Source: Streptomyces sp. LHD-70
GTDB lineage: Bacteria > Actinomycetota > Actinomycetes > Streptomycetales > Streptomycetaceae
Length of the DNA: 64,000 nt
Direction of reading: 5' to 3'
Assembly: GCF_031157275.1 (NCBI RefSeq)
Contig: NZ_JAVIFW010000026.1
Span: 1-64,000, forward strand
Positions 7,226-16,227 of this stretch are shown here, one piece after another. The position numbers were made by a program, and so were the translations under genes. The first letter of the stretch is position 1. Each line of letters starts with the position of its first letter. The notes beneath the pieces are model-generated. The model was not told the DNA's origin. It was given only the letters and a program-made list of their open reading frames with translations, and searched no databases.

Positions 7226-9772
7226 ATGCGTCTTCCGGTGCGCCATGTGCGCGGGAACGTGGTGTGGACGGTGCACGGCACCGCGTGGGCGATCTGGCGG
7301 GTGGCCGGGGACGGTCAGGCGAGGGTGTCGCGCCGGGCGAAGGTGCAGCGCCTCGGCGTCATCGAGTCGCTGGTCAAGCAGCTACAGGGCGAGGCGATGT
7401 TGTTGTCGCTGTGCCCGCAGATCAACCCCGCGTCCGTGGTGGAGAAGATGACGTTGGGTGTCGACCTCGACTCCTCGCCGCGCTATACGGAGCTCGCGCA
7501 CCGGGTGCTGGACCAGCTGGAGACGCTGGAGCTGACCGGGCGCACCGACTGGGTGGCGGTGCCGCTGCCGCAGTCGCGCCGCCAGGCCCTGAAGGCCGCG
7601 GCGCGGGCGGCGCAGGCCGAACTCGCCCTACAGCTGGGCCTGATGCCCGCGCGGGTGAGCGCGCGTGAGGAGCTCGACTGCCTGACGCGGGCGGCGGAGA
7701 TGGCCTCGAGCTGGCCGTCAGCGCTGAACCTGCGCCCGGCCAGCGAGGCCGAGATTCTGTGGATCTACGGGCACAGCGCGCGGCGCGGGGTCGTCGAGCC
7801 GCTGCTGCCCGAGCAGGGCACGGACACGGTTCGGGGGCGGGGTCGTAATGCGGCCGCACTCGGCCAGGTCGTGCTCGCCGAGGGCGCCCTGCCCCAGCAG
7901 GACGAGCCCCGTGAACGCGGAACGTCGGGGCCGGGTGGCGTGTTCGGGCGGCGGTGGCTGCAGGTGTCCACCGAGTGGGGCGAGTCGTATCAGGCGCTGT
8001 GCGCGCTGGCGGAGATGCCGGAGAGCTTCCGGTTCCCCGGCTCGGAGTTCCTCGCGCACCTGGACCAGTTCGCGTTCCCCGTGGACTGGGTGGTCCGGCT
8101 GTCGGTGGCCGGCGGGGCGGAGGCGGAGGCCAAGTCGCGTCGCCAGGCGCGGGAGTTGGCGAACCAGTACAGCGAGTACGGCGCTGAGAGCGCGGGGGTG
8201 CCGGCATCGGTGGACAAGGCTGCCGAAGGGCTGGACGAGTACCGCGAGCGGCTGACGGCCTCGAAGACCGAGGTTGAGGTGCAGGCCATGGGCGCGTTCT
8301 GCGTGTGGGGGAACACCCCGGCCGAGGCCGAGCGGCGCGTGAAGGAACTGATCGCCTACTTCAGCGGCAACGAGTACACCTTCGCGCGGCCACGCGGCGA
8401 GCAGGAGAACCTCTGGTACGGGATGCTGCCTGGCGCGCGGACGCCGCGGGTGATGGTGCAGTACGCGCAGTTCCTGCTGGCGAAGGACTTCGCGATGTCC
8501 GGGCCGTTCTCCACCGGGGCGTTGGGCGACGAGGCCGGTCCGCTGTTCGGGCTGCAGCTGGCCGGCGGAGGGATCCGCCCGGTGTACACCGACTTCGCGC
8601 AGGCAACGAGCAGGCACCGGTCCGCCTCGGCGGCGTTCATCGGTGAGCTCGGCTCCGGCAAGACCACCGCCATGAAGACCGCCGTGTTCCAGACCCTGGC
8701 GGCCGGGCGGCGCCGTGGGCAGCGGGGCAGCCGCGGGCGGGCGGTGATCGTGGACCGAACGCACAAGCAGGAGTGGGTGCGCTTCGCGCAGGCCTGCCCG
8801 GGACAGACGCAGGTCATCAATATCGACAACACCGCCTCGGTGTCGCTGGATCCGCTGCGGATCTTCGGCTCGACGGATCAGGCGCAGCGGTACACCGAGA
8901 GCTTCCTGACGCTGCTGCTCGGGATCACGCCGATGTCGGACGAGGGCCTGGCCCTGTCCGAAGCGATCGCCACCGTGCTTAGCGAAGACCGTCCGTCGCT
9001 GCGGGTCTTGGCCGAGGAGCTGGCCACCCGCGGTGCGGAGGATGCGGCGGCCAAGCTCGTGGCCCGCCGGCTCAAGGCGGCCGCGCGCAAGGACCTAGCC
9101 AAGACTCTTTTCGACGAGAGCCTGCCGATCGTTCAGACTTCGGCCGCCGACTCGGTCGTGTTCGCGGTGTCTCAACTCGCCCTGCCCACGCGGCGGGAGC
9201 TCCAGGGCGGCCGGCTCGACCAGATGGAGTGGGAGAAGGTCTTCGGCCGCTCGGTCATGTACTTGATCGCGGCGCTGTGCCGGAAGGTGGCCTTCGAGAG
9301 CGACGCGGAGTCGTGCGCGGTCGTGTGGGACGAGTGCTGGTGGCTGACCTCCTCCCCCGAGGGCTGCGAACTGCTCCTGGAGGTCATCCGCGACGGCCGC
9401 AAGCACCGCGCTTTTGCGTTCGTGGGCTCCCACGATCCGCGCGACATCGGCCCCGAGGACAACGAGATCGGCAAGGTCATCCTCGGGCTGATCCCGCGCC
9501 GGTACCTCTTCCGCCACACCGACCTGCACCTTGCCCGCCGTGGCCTGGCCTTCCTCGGCCTGGACCCGAAGGACGAGGACCTGCTCACCGTCGTCACCAC
9601 CGAGCTCTCCCCTCTCCCGGACGACGACGACACCGAGCCGGCGGCGGAACGGGCTGGTGAATGCCTGCACCGAGATCTGTCGGGGCGGATCGGCGCCATG
9701 CAGGTCCTCATCCCCTTCGACGAGCTCGTGGCCGAGCACATGCACTCGCAGCCGATGGCGGCCGCCGCATGA
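7226..9772 (+). CDS. VirB4-family conjugation ATPase (ConE-like)
   Basis: The 848-residue protein has an N-terminal domain of about 400 residues that lacks nucleotide motifs, as in VirB4. The ATPase follows, with Walker A GELGSGKTTA at about 473-482 and Walker B AVVWDECWW at about 698-706. The region around GSHDPRDIG fits the VirB4/FtsK-type C-terminal motifs. It would power assembly of, or transport through, the mating channel at the inner face of the membrane. The ATG at 7226 has GGGA upstream, and its TGA overlaps the next ATG. Confidence 0.88.
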   Translation: MRLPVRHVRGNVVWTVHGTAWAIWRVAGDGQARVSRRAKVQRLGVIESLVKQLQGEAMLLSLCPQINPASVVEKMTLGVDLDSSPRYTELAHRVLDQLETLELTGRTDWVAVPLPQSRRQALKAAARAAQAELALQLGLMPARVSAREELDCLTRAAEMASSWPSALNLRPASEAEILWIYGHSARRGVVEPLLPEQGTDTVRGRGRNAAALGQVVLAEGALPQQDEPRERGTSGPGGVFGRRWLQVSTEWGESYQALCALAEMPESFRFPGSEFLAHLDQFAFPVDWVVRLSVAGGAEAEAKSRRQARELANQYSEYGAESAGVPASVDKAAEGLDEYRERLTASKTEVEVQAMGAFCVWGNTPAEAERRVKELIAYFSGNEYTFARPRGEQENLWYGMLPGARTPRVMVQYAQFLLAKDFAMSGPFSTGALGDEAGPLFGLQLAGGGIRPVYTDFAQATSRHRSASAAFIGELGSGKTTAMKTAVFQTLAAGRRRGQRGSRGRAVIVDRTHKQEWVRFAQACPGQTQVINIDNTASVSLDPLRIFGSTDQAQRYTESFLTLLLGITPMSDEGLALSEAIATVLSEDRPSLRVLAEELATRGAEDAAAKLVARRLKAAARKDLAKTLFDESLPIVQTSAADSVVFAVSQLALPTRRELQGGRLDQMEWEKVFGRSVMYLIAALCRKVAFESDAESCAVVWDECWWLTSSPEGCELLLEVIRDGRKHRAFAFVGSHDPRDIGPEDNEIGKVILGLIPRRYLFRHTDLHLARRGLAFLGLDPKDEDLLTVVTTELSPLPDDDDTEPAAERAGECLHRDLSGRIGAMQVLIPFDELVAEHMHSQPMAAAA

Positions 9773-12306
9773 CCCCCAACACTCCGCAACGGGCAGCCGG
9801 TTGGCACCGCTGGGCGCTCGGGCGCGGCCTCATAGGCGGGCCGAGGCGCTCTTTGCGGGCCGGGATCGGGCTGCTGCTGCTCGCCGGGGTGCTGTCGCTG
9901 CTGGCCGCCGGCGTTGCCGCCGCGGCGCCCGAACCGACACCGCGCCCCGAGCCGAGCCAGACGATCCCCGACCGGTTGCCCTCCGAGCCCAACCCGCTTG
10001 AGCCCACCCCGGCCCCCGGGCCCACCCAGGAGCCCGGCCCGGCGCAGAAGGCGATCGACAAGGCCAAGAAGAAGAAGCTGCTGTCCGACTGGGACCGGCG
10101 CATCGAAACCTACAAGAAAGACCGCCGCAACGGTGGGGTGTTGTCGGCTTTCGAGGTGACCGACCGCGACGGCAACCCTGTCTCCTCCTACCGGATCTTC
10201 GACGACACCGGCAGCTGGAAGGACTGGGACCTCAAGGTCGCCGCGTTCCTCGTCGACGGCTTCTTCCTCGGCACCAAATGGTGCGTGTCCTTCGCGTCCT
10301 TCCTGCTCGCCTGGAGTCTCTCGTTCAAGCTCGCCGGGCTGCTGCTCAAGCCGGCGCTCGCCGTCTCCGACAGCCTGTATGGGTCCGTGATGGTGCAGAT
10401 GGGCCTGCCGGGGCTGTTCCTCACCTTCGCCACGATGGTGGCCTCCTGGCATCTGCTGTTCGGGAACCGGGCCCGCGGGTGGGGCGAGGCTCTGGCCGCG
10501 ATGGTCATCTCCGCGCTCGCGCTCGGCGCGCTCGCGGCGCCCCCGCAGATGCTGCTGAGCGAGGAGCACGGCGCGGTCGGCAGTGTGCGGGCCTTCGCCG
10601 TCGAGGTCGCCGCGCTCGTCCTGGACAACGAGGACGCCATCACCACGCCCAAGACCACCGTCAACGGCGACGTCGACGACACCGTGCCCGCCGGGTCGAG
10701 CGCCGGTGAGCAGGTGCGCGGCAGCGCCGCCGCCCTGGCCCGGCCGATCACCGACGAGCTGGTCGACGCGTTCGTGGTGCGCCCCTCGATGCTCCTGTCG
10801 TACGGGCAGACCTTCGACGGGGCGTGTGCGAAGAAGTTCCGCGACTCCCGGATCCAGCAGGCGGTGTTCGACCAGTCCATTGACAACGCGATCGCCAAGG
10901 GCAAGAGCCTGCGCGACATTCCCGTTCTCGGTGTGGTCATCAGCGGTGGCCTCAACGAGCCCATCCAGGACCTGACTATGGAGATGGTCCAGGAGCAGGC
11001 CGCCGACCTCGGGCCGATGGCGAAGTTCGAGAAGGAGTGCGTCAAAGGCGAGGCCGGCTCCCTGAAGAAGGCGTCCATGGACAAGGTCGGCGGTGCCGCG
11101 TTCATGTTCTTCGCCGCCCTGCTGGCCTGTGTGTTCATCGTCGTCCTCGACGGGGCTTTTCTTTATGCGCAGGTGTGCCTGGCCAAGGAGGCGATGCTCG
11201 CCAAGGTCGCACTCGTCGTCGGCGTGCTGCCCGGCCCGGGCCGGGCCTGGCTGTGGGCCCGGGGACTGGCCGTGTTGCGCTACCTCGGGCTGATGGTGCT
11301 GGCCGTGGTGAGCCTGGCCGTGCTCATTGTGGTGCTCACAGCGATCCTCAACGCCCCCGAGAAGGACCTGCCGGGCGGCGTGACGGTCCGGTTCATCGTC
11401 ATCGACATCCTGTGCATCTGCGCGTTCATCTTCCGCAAGCGGCTGGCCCGTTCCACCCAGCATCTCGCCGCCCGGGCCCGCGGCCGGCTCGGCTCCAGCG
11501 TCTTCGGCGGCGCCTCCTCCCCCACCGACTTGGGATCGTCCGGCAGCGGGCGGAGGGGCTCGATGGGCCGCCGGCTGCTCATCGGCGGGCTCATGCTCGG
11601 CGCCTTGGCCGCCAGCGGCGGCACCGCTGGGGCCGCCTCGCTCGGCGCGGGCGGGCTCGGCTCCGGGCGCGGCTCCACCTACCTGGCACGGCGCCTCGTA
11701 CGCGGCGGTGGCCGCCTCATCAGCAGCGGCGCTCGGGCCACCGGCTCAGCTGTCACCGGCGCGGCCAAGGGCAGTGTCGCGCTCGGCAAGCTCGGCCTCC
11801 GGTCCACGCTCGGACTGCCGGTGTACGGGCCGCGCGCGGCCCGCCGCACCAGCGCCGCACTCACCGCCATGCCCGGGCGGACGGCGAGCGGCGCCGCCGG
11901 ACTCGGGCAGCGGCTGCAGACCATCCACCAGCAATACGCCCCCGCCGTGCAGGACTTCACCGGCGAGTACGTGCACAACGTGCGCTCGCTCGGCCGCTTC
12001 GTGACCGGCCGCGGCCGCAGCGGACCCTACGTGCCCCGCCCCCGGACCGCGCCGCCGACTACTCCGGTGGCCCGGGCCGTAGTTCGCCCTCCGGCCAGTT
12101 CTTCGCCTCGTCCTCGCCCGACCGCCCCTGCCCCCGCGCCGGCGCGGGTCGTGGTGCGGCGCCGCCCGGTGCCCCCGCACCAGCAGCAGCCCCCGGCCAC
12201 GGCCGCACAGGCAGGCCTTCATCGGCGCCTGCACCGCATCCGCAACGCCCCGCAGCCGACCGGCGGCGGGCGGCCGGCCCGGCGTCTGCCTGGAGGTCGG
12301 CCGTGA
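9769..12306 (+). CDS. Large polytopic VirB6/ConG-like membrane protein
   Basis: The 845-residue protein has an N-terminal signal-like helix (residues 27-47), a Pro/Glu-rich and then Lys-rich extracytoplasmic segment, and at least six membrane helices (about 165-200, 215-235, 240-260, 445-465, 500-530, 540-560). A long Gly/Ala/Arg tail ends in a Pro-rich segment. The position after VirB4 and before the wall hydrolase, plus the large membrane core, matches ConG/VirB6-type channel subunits. A longer frame starts at 9661, but the ATG at 9769 gives the signal helix and the four-base overlap with the ATPase gene. Confidence 0.7.
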   Translation: MTPNTPQRAAGWHRWALGRGLIGGPRRSLRAGIGLLLLAGVLSLLAAGVAAAAPEPTPRPEPSQTIPDRLPSEPNPLEPTPAPGPTQEPGPAQKAIDKAKKKKLLSDWDRRIETYKKDRRNGGVLSAFEVTDRDGNPVSSYRIFDDTGSWKDWDLKVAAFLVDGFFLGTKWCVSFASFLLAWSLSFKLAGLLLKPALAVSDSLYGSVMVQMGLPGLFLTFATMVASWHLLFGNRARGWGEALAAMVISALALGALAAPPQMLLSEEHGAVGSVRAFAVEVAALVLDNEDAITTPKTTVNGDVDDTVPAGSSAGEQVRGSAAALARPITDELVDAFVVRPSMLLSYGQTFDGACAKKFRDSRIQQAVFDQSIDNAIAKGKSLRDIPVLGVVISGGLNEPIQDLTMEMVQEQAADLGPMAKFEKECVKGEAGSLKKASMDKVGGAAFMFFAALLACVFIVVLDGAFLYAQVCLAKEAMLAKVALVVGVLPGPGRAWLWARGLAVLRYLGLMVLAVVSLAVLIVVLTAILNAPEKDLPGGVTVRFIVIDILCICAFIFRKRLARSTQHLAARARGRLGSSVFGGASSPTDLGSSGSGRRGSMGRRLLIGGLMLGALAASGGTAGAASLGAGGLGSGRGSTYLARRLVRGGGRLISSGARATGSAVTGAAKGSVALGKLGLRSTLGLPVYGPRAARRTSAALTAMPGRTASGAAGLGQRLQTIHQQYAPAVQDFTGEYVHNVRSLGRFVTGRGRSGPYVPRPRTAPPTTPVARAVVRPPASSSPRPRPTAPAPAPARVVVRRRPVPPHQQQPPATAAQAGLHRRLHRIRNAPQPTGGGRPARRLPGGRP

Positions 12307-13415
12307 GTGGCAAGGGCGCGGCCGGTGTTGCTACAGGTTGTTTCGCCGCGCTGGCCGGGGTGCTCGGGATCCTGATCCTGTTCGTCGCCGCGGTTGCCGG
12401 CGGCGCCGCCGAGCACGAGAACGACGCCCCAGCTTCTGGCCCGGGCTCGGCGCCGTCACAGGTCAAGGGCATCAACTCCGTGATGCTGTCTGCCTACACG
12501 CGCGCCGCCACCCAGATCCGCACCCTGCGGCCGCAGTGCACCGGCATGCGCTGGAGCCTGGTCGCCGGCATCGGAGCCGTCGAGTCGAACCACGCCAGCG
12601 GCCGGAACATCGCCGCCAACGGGGACATCACGCCGCGCATCATCGGGCTGCGCCTCGACGGCAGCGGCGCCGGCGGCAACACCACCGCCATCAAAGACAC
12701 CGACGACGGACGCCTCGACGGCGACACCGCCTACGAGCGGGCCGTCGGGCCCATGCAGTTCCTGCCCGGCACCTGGGCCGGGCCCTCGGGCGCGGACGGC
12801 AACGGCGACGGCGCCAAGAACCCGCACAACGCGTACGACGCCGCCCTCGGCACCGCCGCCTACCTGTGCGGCAGCGGCAAGACGAACCTCGGCGACGAGA
12901 AGCAGCTGCGGCAGGCGATCCTGCGCTACAACGGCGCAGGCTGGTACGCCGACAAGGTCCTCGCCCGCATCCGCGCCTACGACCAACTCGGCACCAACCC
13001 CGCCCAGAACACAACCACTTCAGCCACGGGACGGGCCGGGAAGGTCATCCAGGCCGCGCTCGACCAACTCGGCGAACGGTACGTATGGGGCGGAGGCAAC
13101 ACCCAGGGCCCCACCAAGGGCGGGTACGACTGCTCCGGCCTCATGGTCTACGCCTACTACCAAGGCGCCGGCATCACCCTCCCCCGCACCTCCCAGACCC
13201 AGCGCAACATCGGCACCCCGGTGCCCCGCAGCGAGATGCAGCCCGGCGACCTCATCGTCATCAACAACGACGGCAACTGGGGACACGTCGGCCTCTACAT
13301 CGGCGGCGGCAAAATGGTGCACGCCCCCAACCCGCGCCGCTCGGTCGAGACCGTGTCCGTAGCCGAAGGCAGCGAATGGGCCCGCCATGCATGGGACATA
13401 CGACGCGTCCTGTAG
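12303..13415 (+). CDS. CwlT-like two-domain peptidoglycan hydrolase
   Basis: The 370-residue secreted or anchored protein has a hydrophobic helix at about 8-33. A lysozyme/transglycosylase domain follows, with catalytic-type Glu in GAVESNHASG (about 93) and the downstream AVGPMQFLPGTW. The second domain (about 245-370) is NlpC/P60, with Cys in YDCSGLMVYAYY (about 277) and His in WGHVGLYIG (about 328). CwlT of ICEBs1 has the same architecture and opens the wall for the mating channel. GTG start overlapping the previous stop; last gene of the block. Confidence 0.9.
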   Translation: MSGKGAAGVATGCFAALAGVLGILILFVAAVAGGAAEHENDAPASGPGSAPSQVKGINSVMLSAYTRAATQIRTLRPQCTGMRWSLVAGIGAVESNHASGRNIAANGDITPRIIGLRLDGSGAGGNTTAIKDTDDGRLDGDTAYERAVGPMQFLPGTWAGPSGADGNGDGAKNPHNAYDAALGTAAYLCGSGKTNLGDEKQLRQAILRYNGAGWYADKVLARIRAYDQLGTNPAQNTTTSATGRAGKVIQAALDQLGERYVWGGGNTQGPTKGGYDCSGLMVYAYYQGAGITLPRTSQTQRNIGTPVPRSEMQPGDLIVINNDGNWGHVGLYIGGGKMVHAPNPRRSVETVSVAEGSEWARHAWDIRRVL

Positions 13416-13429
13416 GGCGCATGGTCGCC

Positions 13430-13963
13430 TCAGAGGCGATCTCGGAGCCGCAGTGATCGGCGGATGGTGTCGAGAACTGGGTGGTGTTCGGGCCGGTGGC
13501 CCGGGCCGGGTTTGATGGTGCAGCCGTGGTGGCTGGCGAGGAATCGGGCGCCGTGAAGGACGCATCCGGTAACGGGTGGGCCGGTCAGTGGTTTAAGGAG
13601 GACAGCTTCCTCCGGACCTTCGCAGAGTTCACGGTTTTCGCCCGCTGCTCTGCAGCGAACTCCGCTGCCGCCAGCAGCCAGCGTCAAGTCGGGGTGTTCC
13701 TGTTGGAGCAGTTCCAAGGCCTGGGAGATGGAGAGGTTCGCCGTGTGGCAGGCCTCGCCGAGCTCAACAAGGGCTCCACGTAGTGCGGTTGCAGCGGGCG
13801 GAAGCTGGTCGGGCGAGGGTTCGGTGGATGTCTCGAGCGCAGCGATCGCGTGGAACGCGAGGGCGTCGAGGCCGTGTCTGGCGATGGGGTCGGTGGCGGA
13901 AGCCTCGATGAGACGGAGCAGTCGGTAGGCCGCTTGGACTGCTTGCCGTGTCGCGTCGTCCAT
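13430..13963 (-). CDS. Hypothetical protein
   Basis: The 177-residue product has a helical N-terminal half (AYRLLRLIEASATDPIA, ALEHLLQQEHPDL-like segments). The C-terminal half contains four Cys and several His, but not in a clear metal-site pattern. The ATG at 13961-13963 is preceded by GGAGGTG. It converges on the conjugation block with a 14-base gap. No family is recognised. Confidence 0.6.
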   Translation of the reverse strand: MDDATRQAVQAAYRLLRLIEASATDPIARHGLDALAFHAIAALETSTEPSPDQLPPAATALRGALVELGEACHTANLSISQALELLQQEHPDLTLAAGGSGVRCRAAGENRELCEGPEEAVLLKPLTGPPVTGCVLHGARFLASHHGCTIKPGPGHRPEHHPVLDTIRRSLRLRDRL

Positions 13964-14027
13964 GAGGGCACCTCCTACCCGCTGGCTGTTCCGAGTCGCT
14001 GCCGATCCGGGCTGACGCGCGGGTTCG

Positions 14028-14705
14028 TCAACCCGTCTCTGTACGTACGTACTTGGCCAGAAGGGCGGTGTCCTGAAGGTCGGGAAGCACCGTGTCCGTG
14101 CCGGCGTTGCGGAAGTCGTCTGGGGTGAAGCGGCCCGAGGCGACGGCCACGATCCGGGTACCCGCGGCGTGCGCGGCGGCGATGTCGGCCGGGGTGTCCC
14201 CGATCAGGACCGTTTCGGTCGCGGCTGCTGCTGCGCGTTGGAGGGCGAGGCGCACGAGTTCTGCTCGCTCGTCGTGGTCGTCGCCGTAAGCGCCGATGGT
14301 CCAGTCGATGTGCTGGTCCAGGCCGAACACTTCCAGCTTGATCCGAGCGACAGCCCGGACGTTGCCGGTGACCACGCTCTGGATCACTCCGTCACGGTGG
14401 AAGCGGTCGAGTGCGGCCGCAGCGCCGGGGAGGGCATGGCCTCGTTCGCTGAGCTCGGCGGCATGGGCGTGGTGTTGCTCGGTGAGCGCGTGGGCGAAGC
14501 GTTCGAAGTCGGTGCGGGTAGTGGTGAGGCCGTGGAGTTTCGCGGTCTCGCGGAAGTTGACGGGTTCGGTGATGCCGTCGATCTTCGCCTGACGCTGCAT
14601 CGGCACGCCGAGGGTGGCTTCGAAGGCGGCGGCGGACAGTTCGCGACCCACGCCGCGGGTCGCGATCAGTGTGTGGTCGATGTCCCACAGGACGAGCCGT
14701 GTCAC
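14028..14705 (-). CDS. HAD-superfamily hydrolase
   Basis: The 225-residue protein has all HAD motifs: DIDHTL near the N-terminus (nucleophile Asp), TGN in SVVTGNVRA, Arg in VAR and IGDTPADIAAAHAAG for the metal-binding acids. Such enzymes remove phosphate from small metabolites (phosphoglycolate phosphatase-like). The frame extends to 14747, but GGGGAGG lies just before the GTG at 14705, which I take as the start. It stands alone, and its substrate cannot be told. Confidence 0.82.
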   Translation of the reverse strand: MTRLVLWDIDHTLIATRGVGRELSAAAFEATLGVPMQRQAKIDGITEPVNFRETAKLHGLTTTRTDFERFAHALTEQHHAHAAELSERGHALPGAAAALDRFHRDGVIQSVVTGNVRAVARIKLEVFGLDQHIDWTIGAYGDDHDERAELVRLALQRAAAAATETVLIGDTPADIAAAHAAGTRIVAVASGRFTPDDFRNAGTDTVLPDLQDTALLAKYVRTETG

Positions 14706-15025
14706 CCGGGCCTCCCCTTCAACTGGCGGATCCGCATGGGGAATCACCCCTGTGAGCCGATGATGCCCACAACCGGCTCCCGAACTGCTCGATCGCCGGA
14801 ATCTGCTGGGGAGAAGAGGAGCACGGTGGACTCGCCGCAGCTACCAGTCGGTCCCTGACATTCTCGACCGCGGATGTCAGCGTCGTCGGATGGAACGCGC
14901 AGTCCCGGCCGTGTGGTGTTGCGGCCGGGACTGCGCAGGGTGGGCGCGCCCTGTGTTGCTCGCCGACGGGCGGGCCCCGGGCCCAGGGAGGGCTCTTGTA
15001 CTTCGAACTCCCTGGGAGCTAGGGC
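14706..15025. other. 320-bp gap containing one strong hairpin
   Basis: It lies between the HAD gene start and the end of the small-gene operon, both on the minus strand. It holds the HAD promoter area and a 15-bp hairpin (14897-14936). A weaker inverted repeat of CCCAGGGAG/CTCCCTGGG lies near 14979-15016. I see no supported coding frame. Confidence 0.5.
14897..14936 (-). terminator. 15-bp hairpin terminator after the small-gene operon
   Basis: GCGCAGTCCCGGCCG (14897-14911) pairs perfectly with 14922-14936 around a 10-base loop. It is about 90 bases past the last stop of the 15737-15026 operon. Confidence 0.7.
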
Positions 15026-15199
15026 TTACTGGCGGGAAAGCCGGGACGCTTGAGGGCCTCTACTCGGCCACTCGACCTTGGCGTACACGTCGAGGTGCGA
15101 TCCCTTGTGCCACTCGATCTCGGTGCAGAACGCCTTGCCGTCGGGGTGCTTGGCCCAGCAGGGCAGCGGCGCCCCAGAGCGCTCCGGGTTGCCGCTCAC
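15026..15199 (-). CDS. Small hypothetical protein (third gene of a tiny operon)
   Basis: The 57-residue protein has two Cys (PCWAKHP, AFCTEI) and a conserved-looking EWHKGSHLDVY segment. The GTG start at 15197-15199 overlaps the stop of the preceding gene as GTGA, which indicates translational coupling. It resembles short Streptomyces proteins that travel with DUF6415-type genes. The function is unknown. Confidence 0.5.
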   Translation of the reverse strand: MSGNPERSGAPLPCWAKHPDGKAFCTEIEWHKGSHLDVYAKVEWPSRGPQASRLSRQ

Positions 15200-15399
15200 G
15201 ACACACCCCCTTGAGGGCCACACGCCGGGCAGGCCCGCGGAAACCACCAGGTGACAGAGTCGAGGCGGCGCAACCGCCTGGGGCCCAGGTCGACCGCTGA
15301 CCCGTTGTCGAGGGGCTGCATGCAAGCGACGCAGGCCGAGCCTCGCAGCTGGGCTTCGGTGAGCCCCTTGGGGCTGGGCGGGGCGGTCGCTGTGCTCAC
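15196..15399 (-). CDS. Small zinc-ribbon-like protein
   Basis: The 67-residue protein has two CxxC pairs (CVAC and CPAC), separated by about 35 residues with a TWWFP motif, so a treble-clef or zinc-ribbon fold is likely. The GTG start overlaps the previous stop, and its own TGA overlaps the next GTG. It is the middle gene of a coupled three-gene operon (15737 to 15026). Confidence 0.6.
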   Translation of the reverse strand: MSTATAPPSPKGLTEAQLRGSACVACMQPLDNGSAVDLGPRRLRRLDSVTWWFPRACPACGPQGGVS

Positions 15400-15737
15400 G
15401 CTTCACCGCCGGCGTACTCGTCGAGGGCCCGAACCGAGCGGGCGAGCTGGGCGAGGGCACGGCACGCGGCGAGGCTGCCCGTGCTGGTGGTGGCGAGTGC
15501 CTCGCGGGCATCGGCGAGGGCTTTGTCCCGCGAATACCAGGCGCGTGTACCCCTGTTGATGCGGTCGGCTTGTGCCTGTACGAGCGGGACGAGGCGATCG
15601 GCTTCGGCGCGAAGCTGGCGTTCGAGCTCGGCTTGTCGGGCAGGTTCCGGCCGGATCCGCGTGGAGCTGAACGCCTCGTCGAGCAGGGCCGGCAGCGTAA
15701 CGGGCTCGGCCGGGGTGGGTGTGGGAACGCTGAGCAT
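15396..15737 (-). CDS. DUF6415-like small helical protein
   Basis: The 113-residue, mostly helical protein has the core LLDEAFSSTRIRPEPARQAELERQL and a C-terminal LARSVRALDEYAG. This pattern is familiar from DUF6415 proteins common in Streptomyces. The ATG at 15735-15737 is preceded by GGAGGCG. It is the first gene of the coupled operon and is transcribed away from the regulator genes at 15955-17618. The role is unknown. Confidence 0.6.
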   Translation of the reverse strand: MLSVPTPTPAEPVTLPALLDEAFSSTRIRPEPARQAELERQLRAEADRLVPLVQAQADRINRGTRAWYSRDKALADAREALATTSTGSLAACRALAQLARSVRALDEYAGGEA

Positions 15738-15813
15738 GGCGCCTCCGCAGGGCTGGACCGCCCCGAACCAGGGCGGGGGTCGTTGCCGCGTGCATCGACG
15801 CTAAGACCGGAAT

Positions 15814-15922
15814 GTGCACGGTCTCCACTGCCGTGCACCGATGTGCACGAATCGCGTCAGCCTGCACCACTGGCGCGTTTGTGGTCTTGACCTGAATCCT
15901 CAACAGGCAGACGGTGGTGCAC
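15814..15922. promoter_or_regulatory. Four GTGCAC palindromes in a divergent promoter region
   Basis: GTGCAC occurs at 15814, 15833, 15844 and 15917, between the leftward small-gene operon and the rightward regulator genes. Such clustering in a divergent region suggests operators, possibly for the XRE/DUF5753 regulator encoded at 16749. Confidence 0.45.
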
Positions 15923-15954
15923 ACCTGAGCACCGCTCACGAAACGAGGGCAGCC

Positions 15955-16227
15955 ATGGCCTTACAGTTCATCGGCATTGACCCGAACACGGGGCAGTCCG
16001 GATCTCCCACGGCGTGGGTCGACACGGAGACGGCCGACATCGTTCTGCAGAGCTACACCGCCGACGAGGCGACGCGCGCCGAGTGCATCGAGAACACCGC
16101 ACCTGGGCACGCGGAAGAAATCCCCGCCCACGAAACGGTGATCCGCGTACCGGTTCACCTCGTCCCCATGCTGAGGGAGGCATGCGATGCCGCCGAACGG
16201 CGCGCTGAACTTCAACGACCTGCTTGA
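15955..16227 (+). CDS. Small hypothetical protein upstream of DUF6879 gene
   Basis: The 90-residue acidic protein starts with MALQFIGIDPNTGQSGSPTAW. It looks like the short protein that often precedes DUF6879 and XRE/DUF5753 genes in Streptomyces. The ATG at 15955 has GAGG upstream. Its 3' end overlaps the next gene by 41 bases in another frame. The function is unknown. Confidence 0.6.
   Translation: MALQFIGIDPNTGQSGSPTAWVDTETADIVLQSYTADEATRAECIENTAPGHAEEIPAHETVIRVPVHLVPMLREACDAAERRAELQRPA

Noticed and set aside
9172..11463. 763-codon leftward frame opposite the VirB4 and VirB6-like genes
   Set aside because: Composition is Gly/His/Gln/Arg-rich without motifs, and the rightward genes carry clear Walker motifs and membrane helices.
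11037..12302. Upstream extension of the wall hydrolase gene
   Set aside because: It is in another frame of the VirB6-like gene. The GTG at 12303 gives an N-terminal membrane helix and a stop/start overlap.
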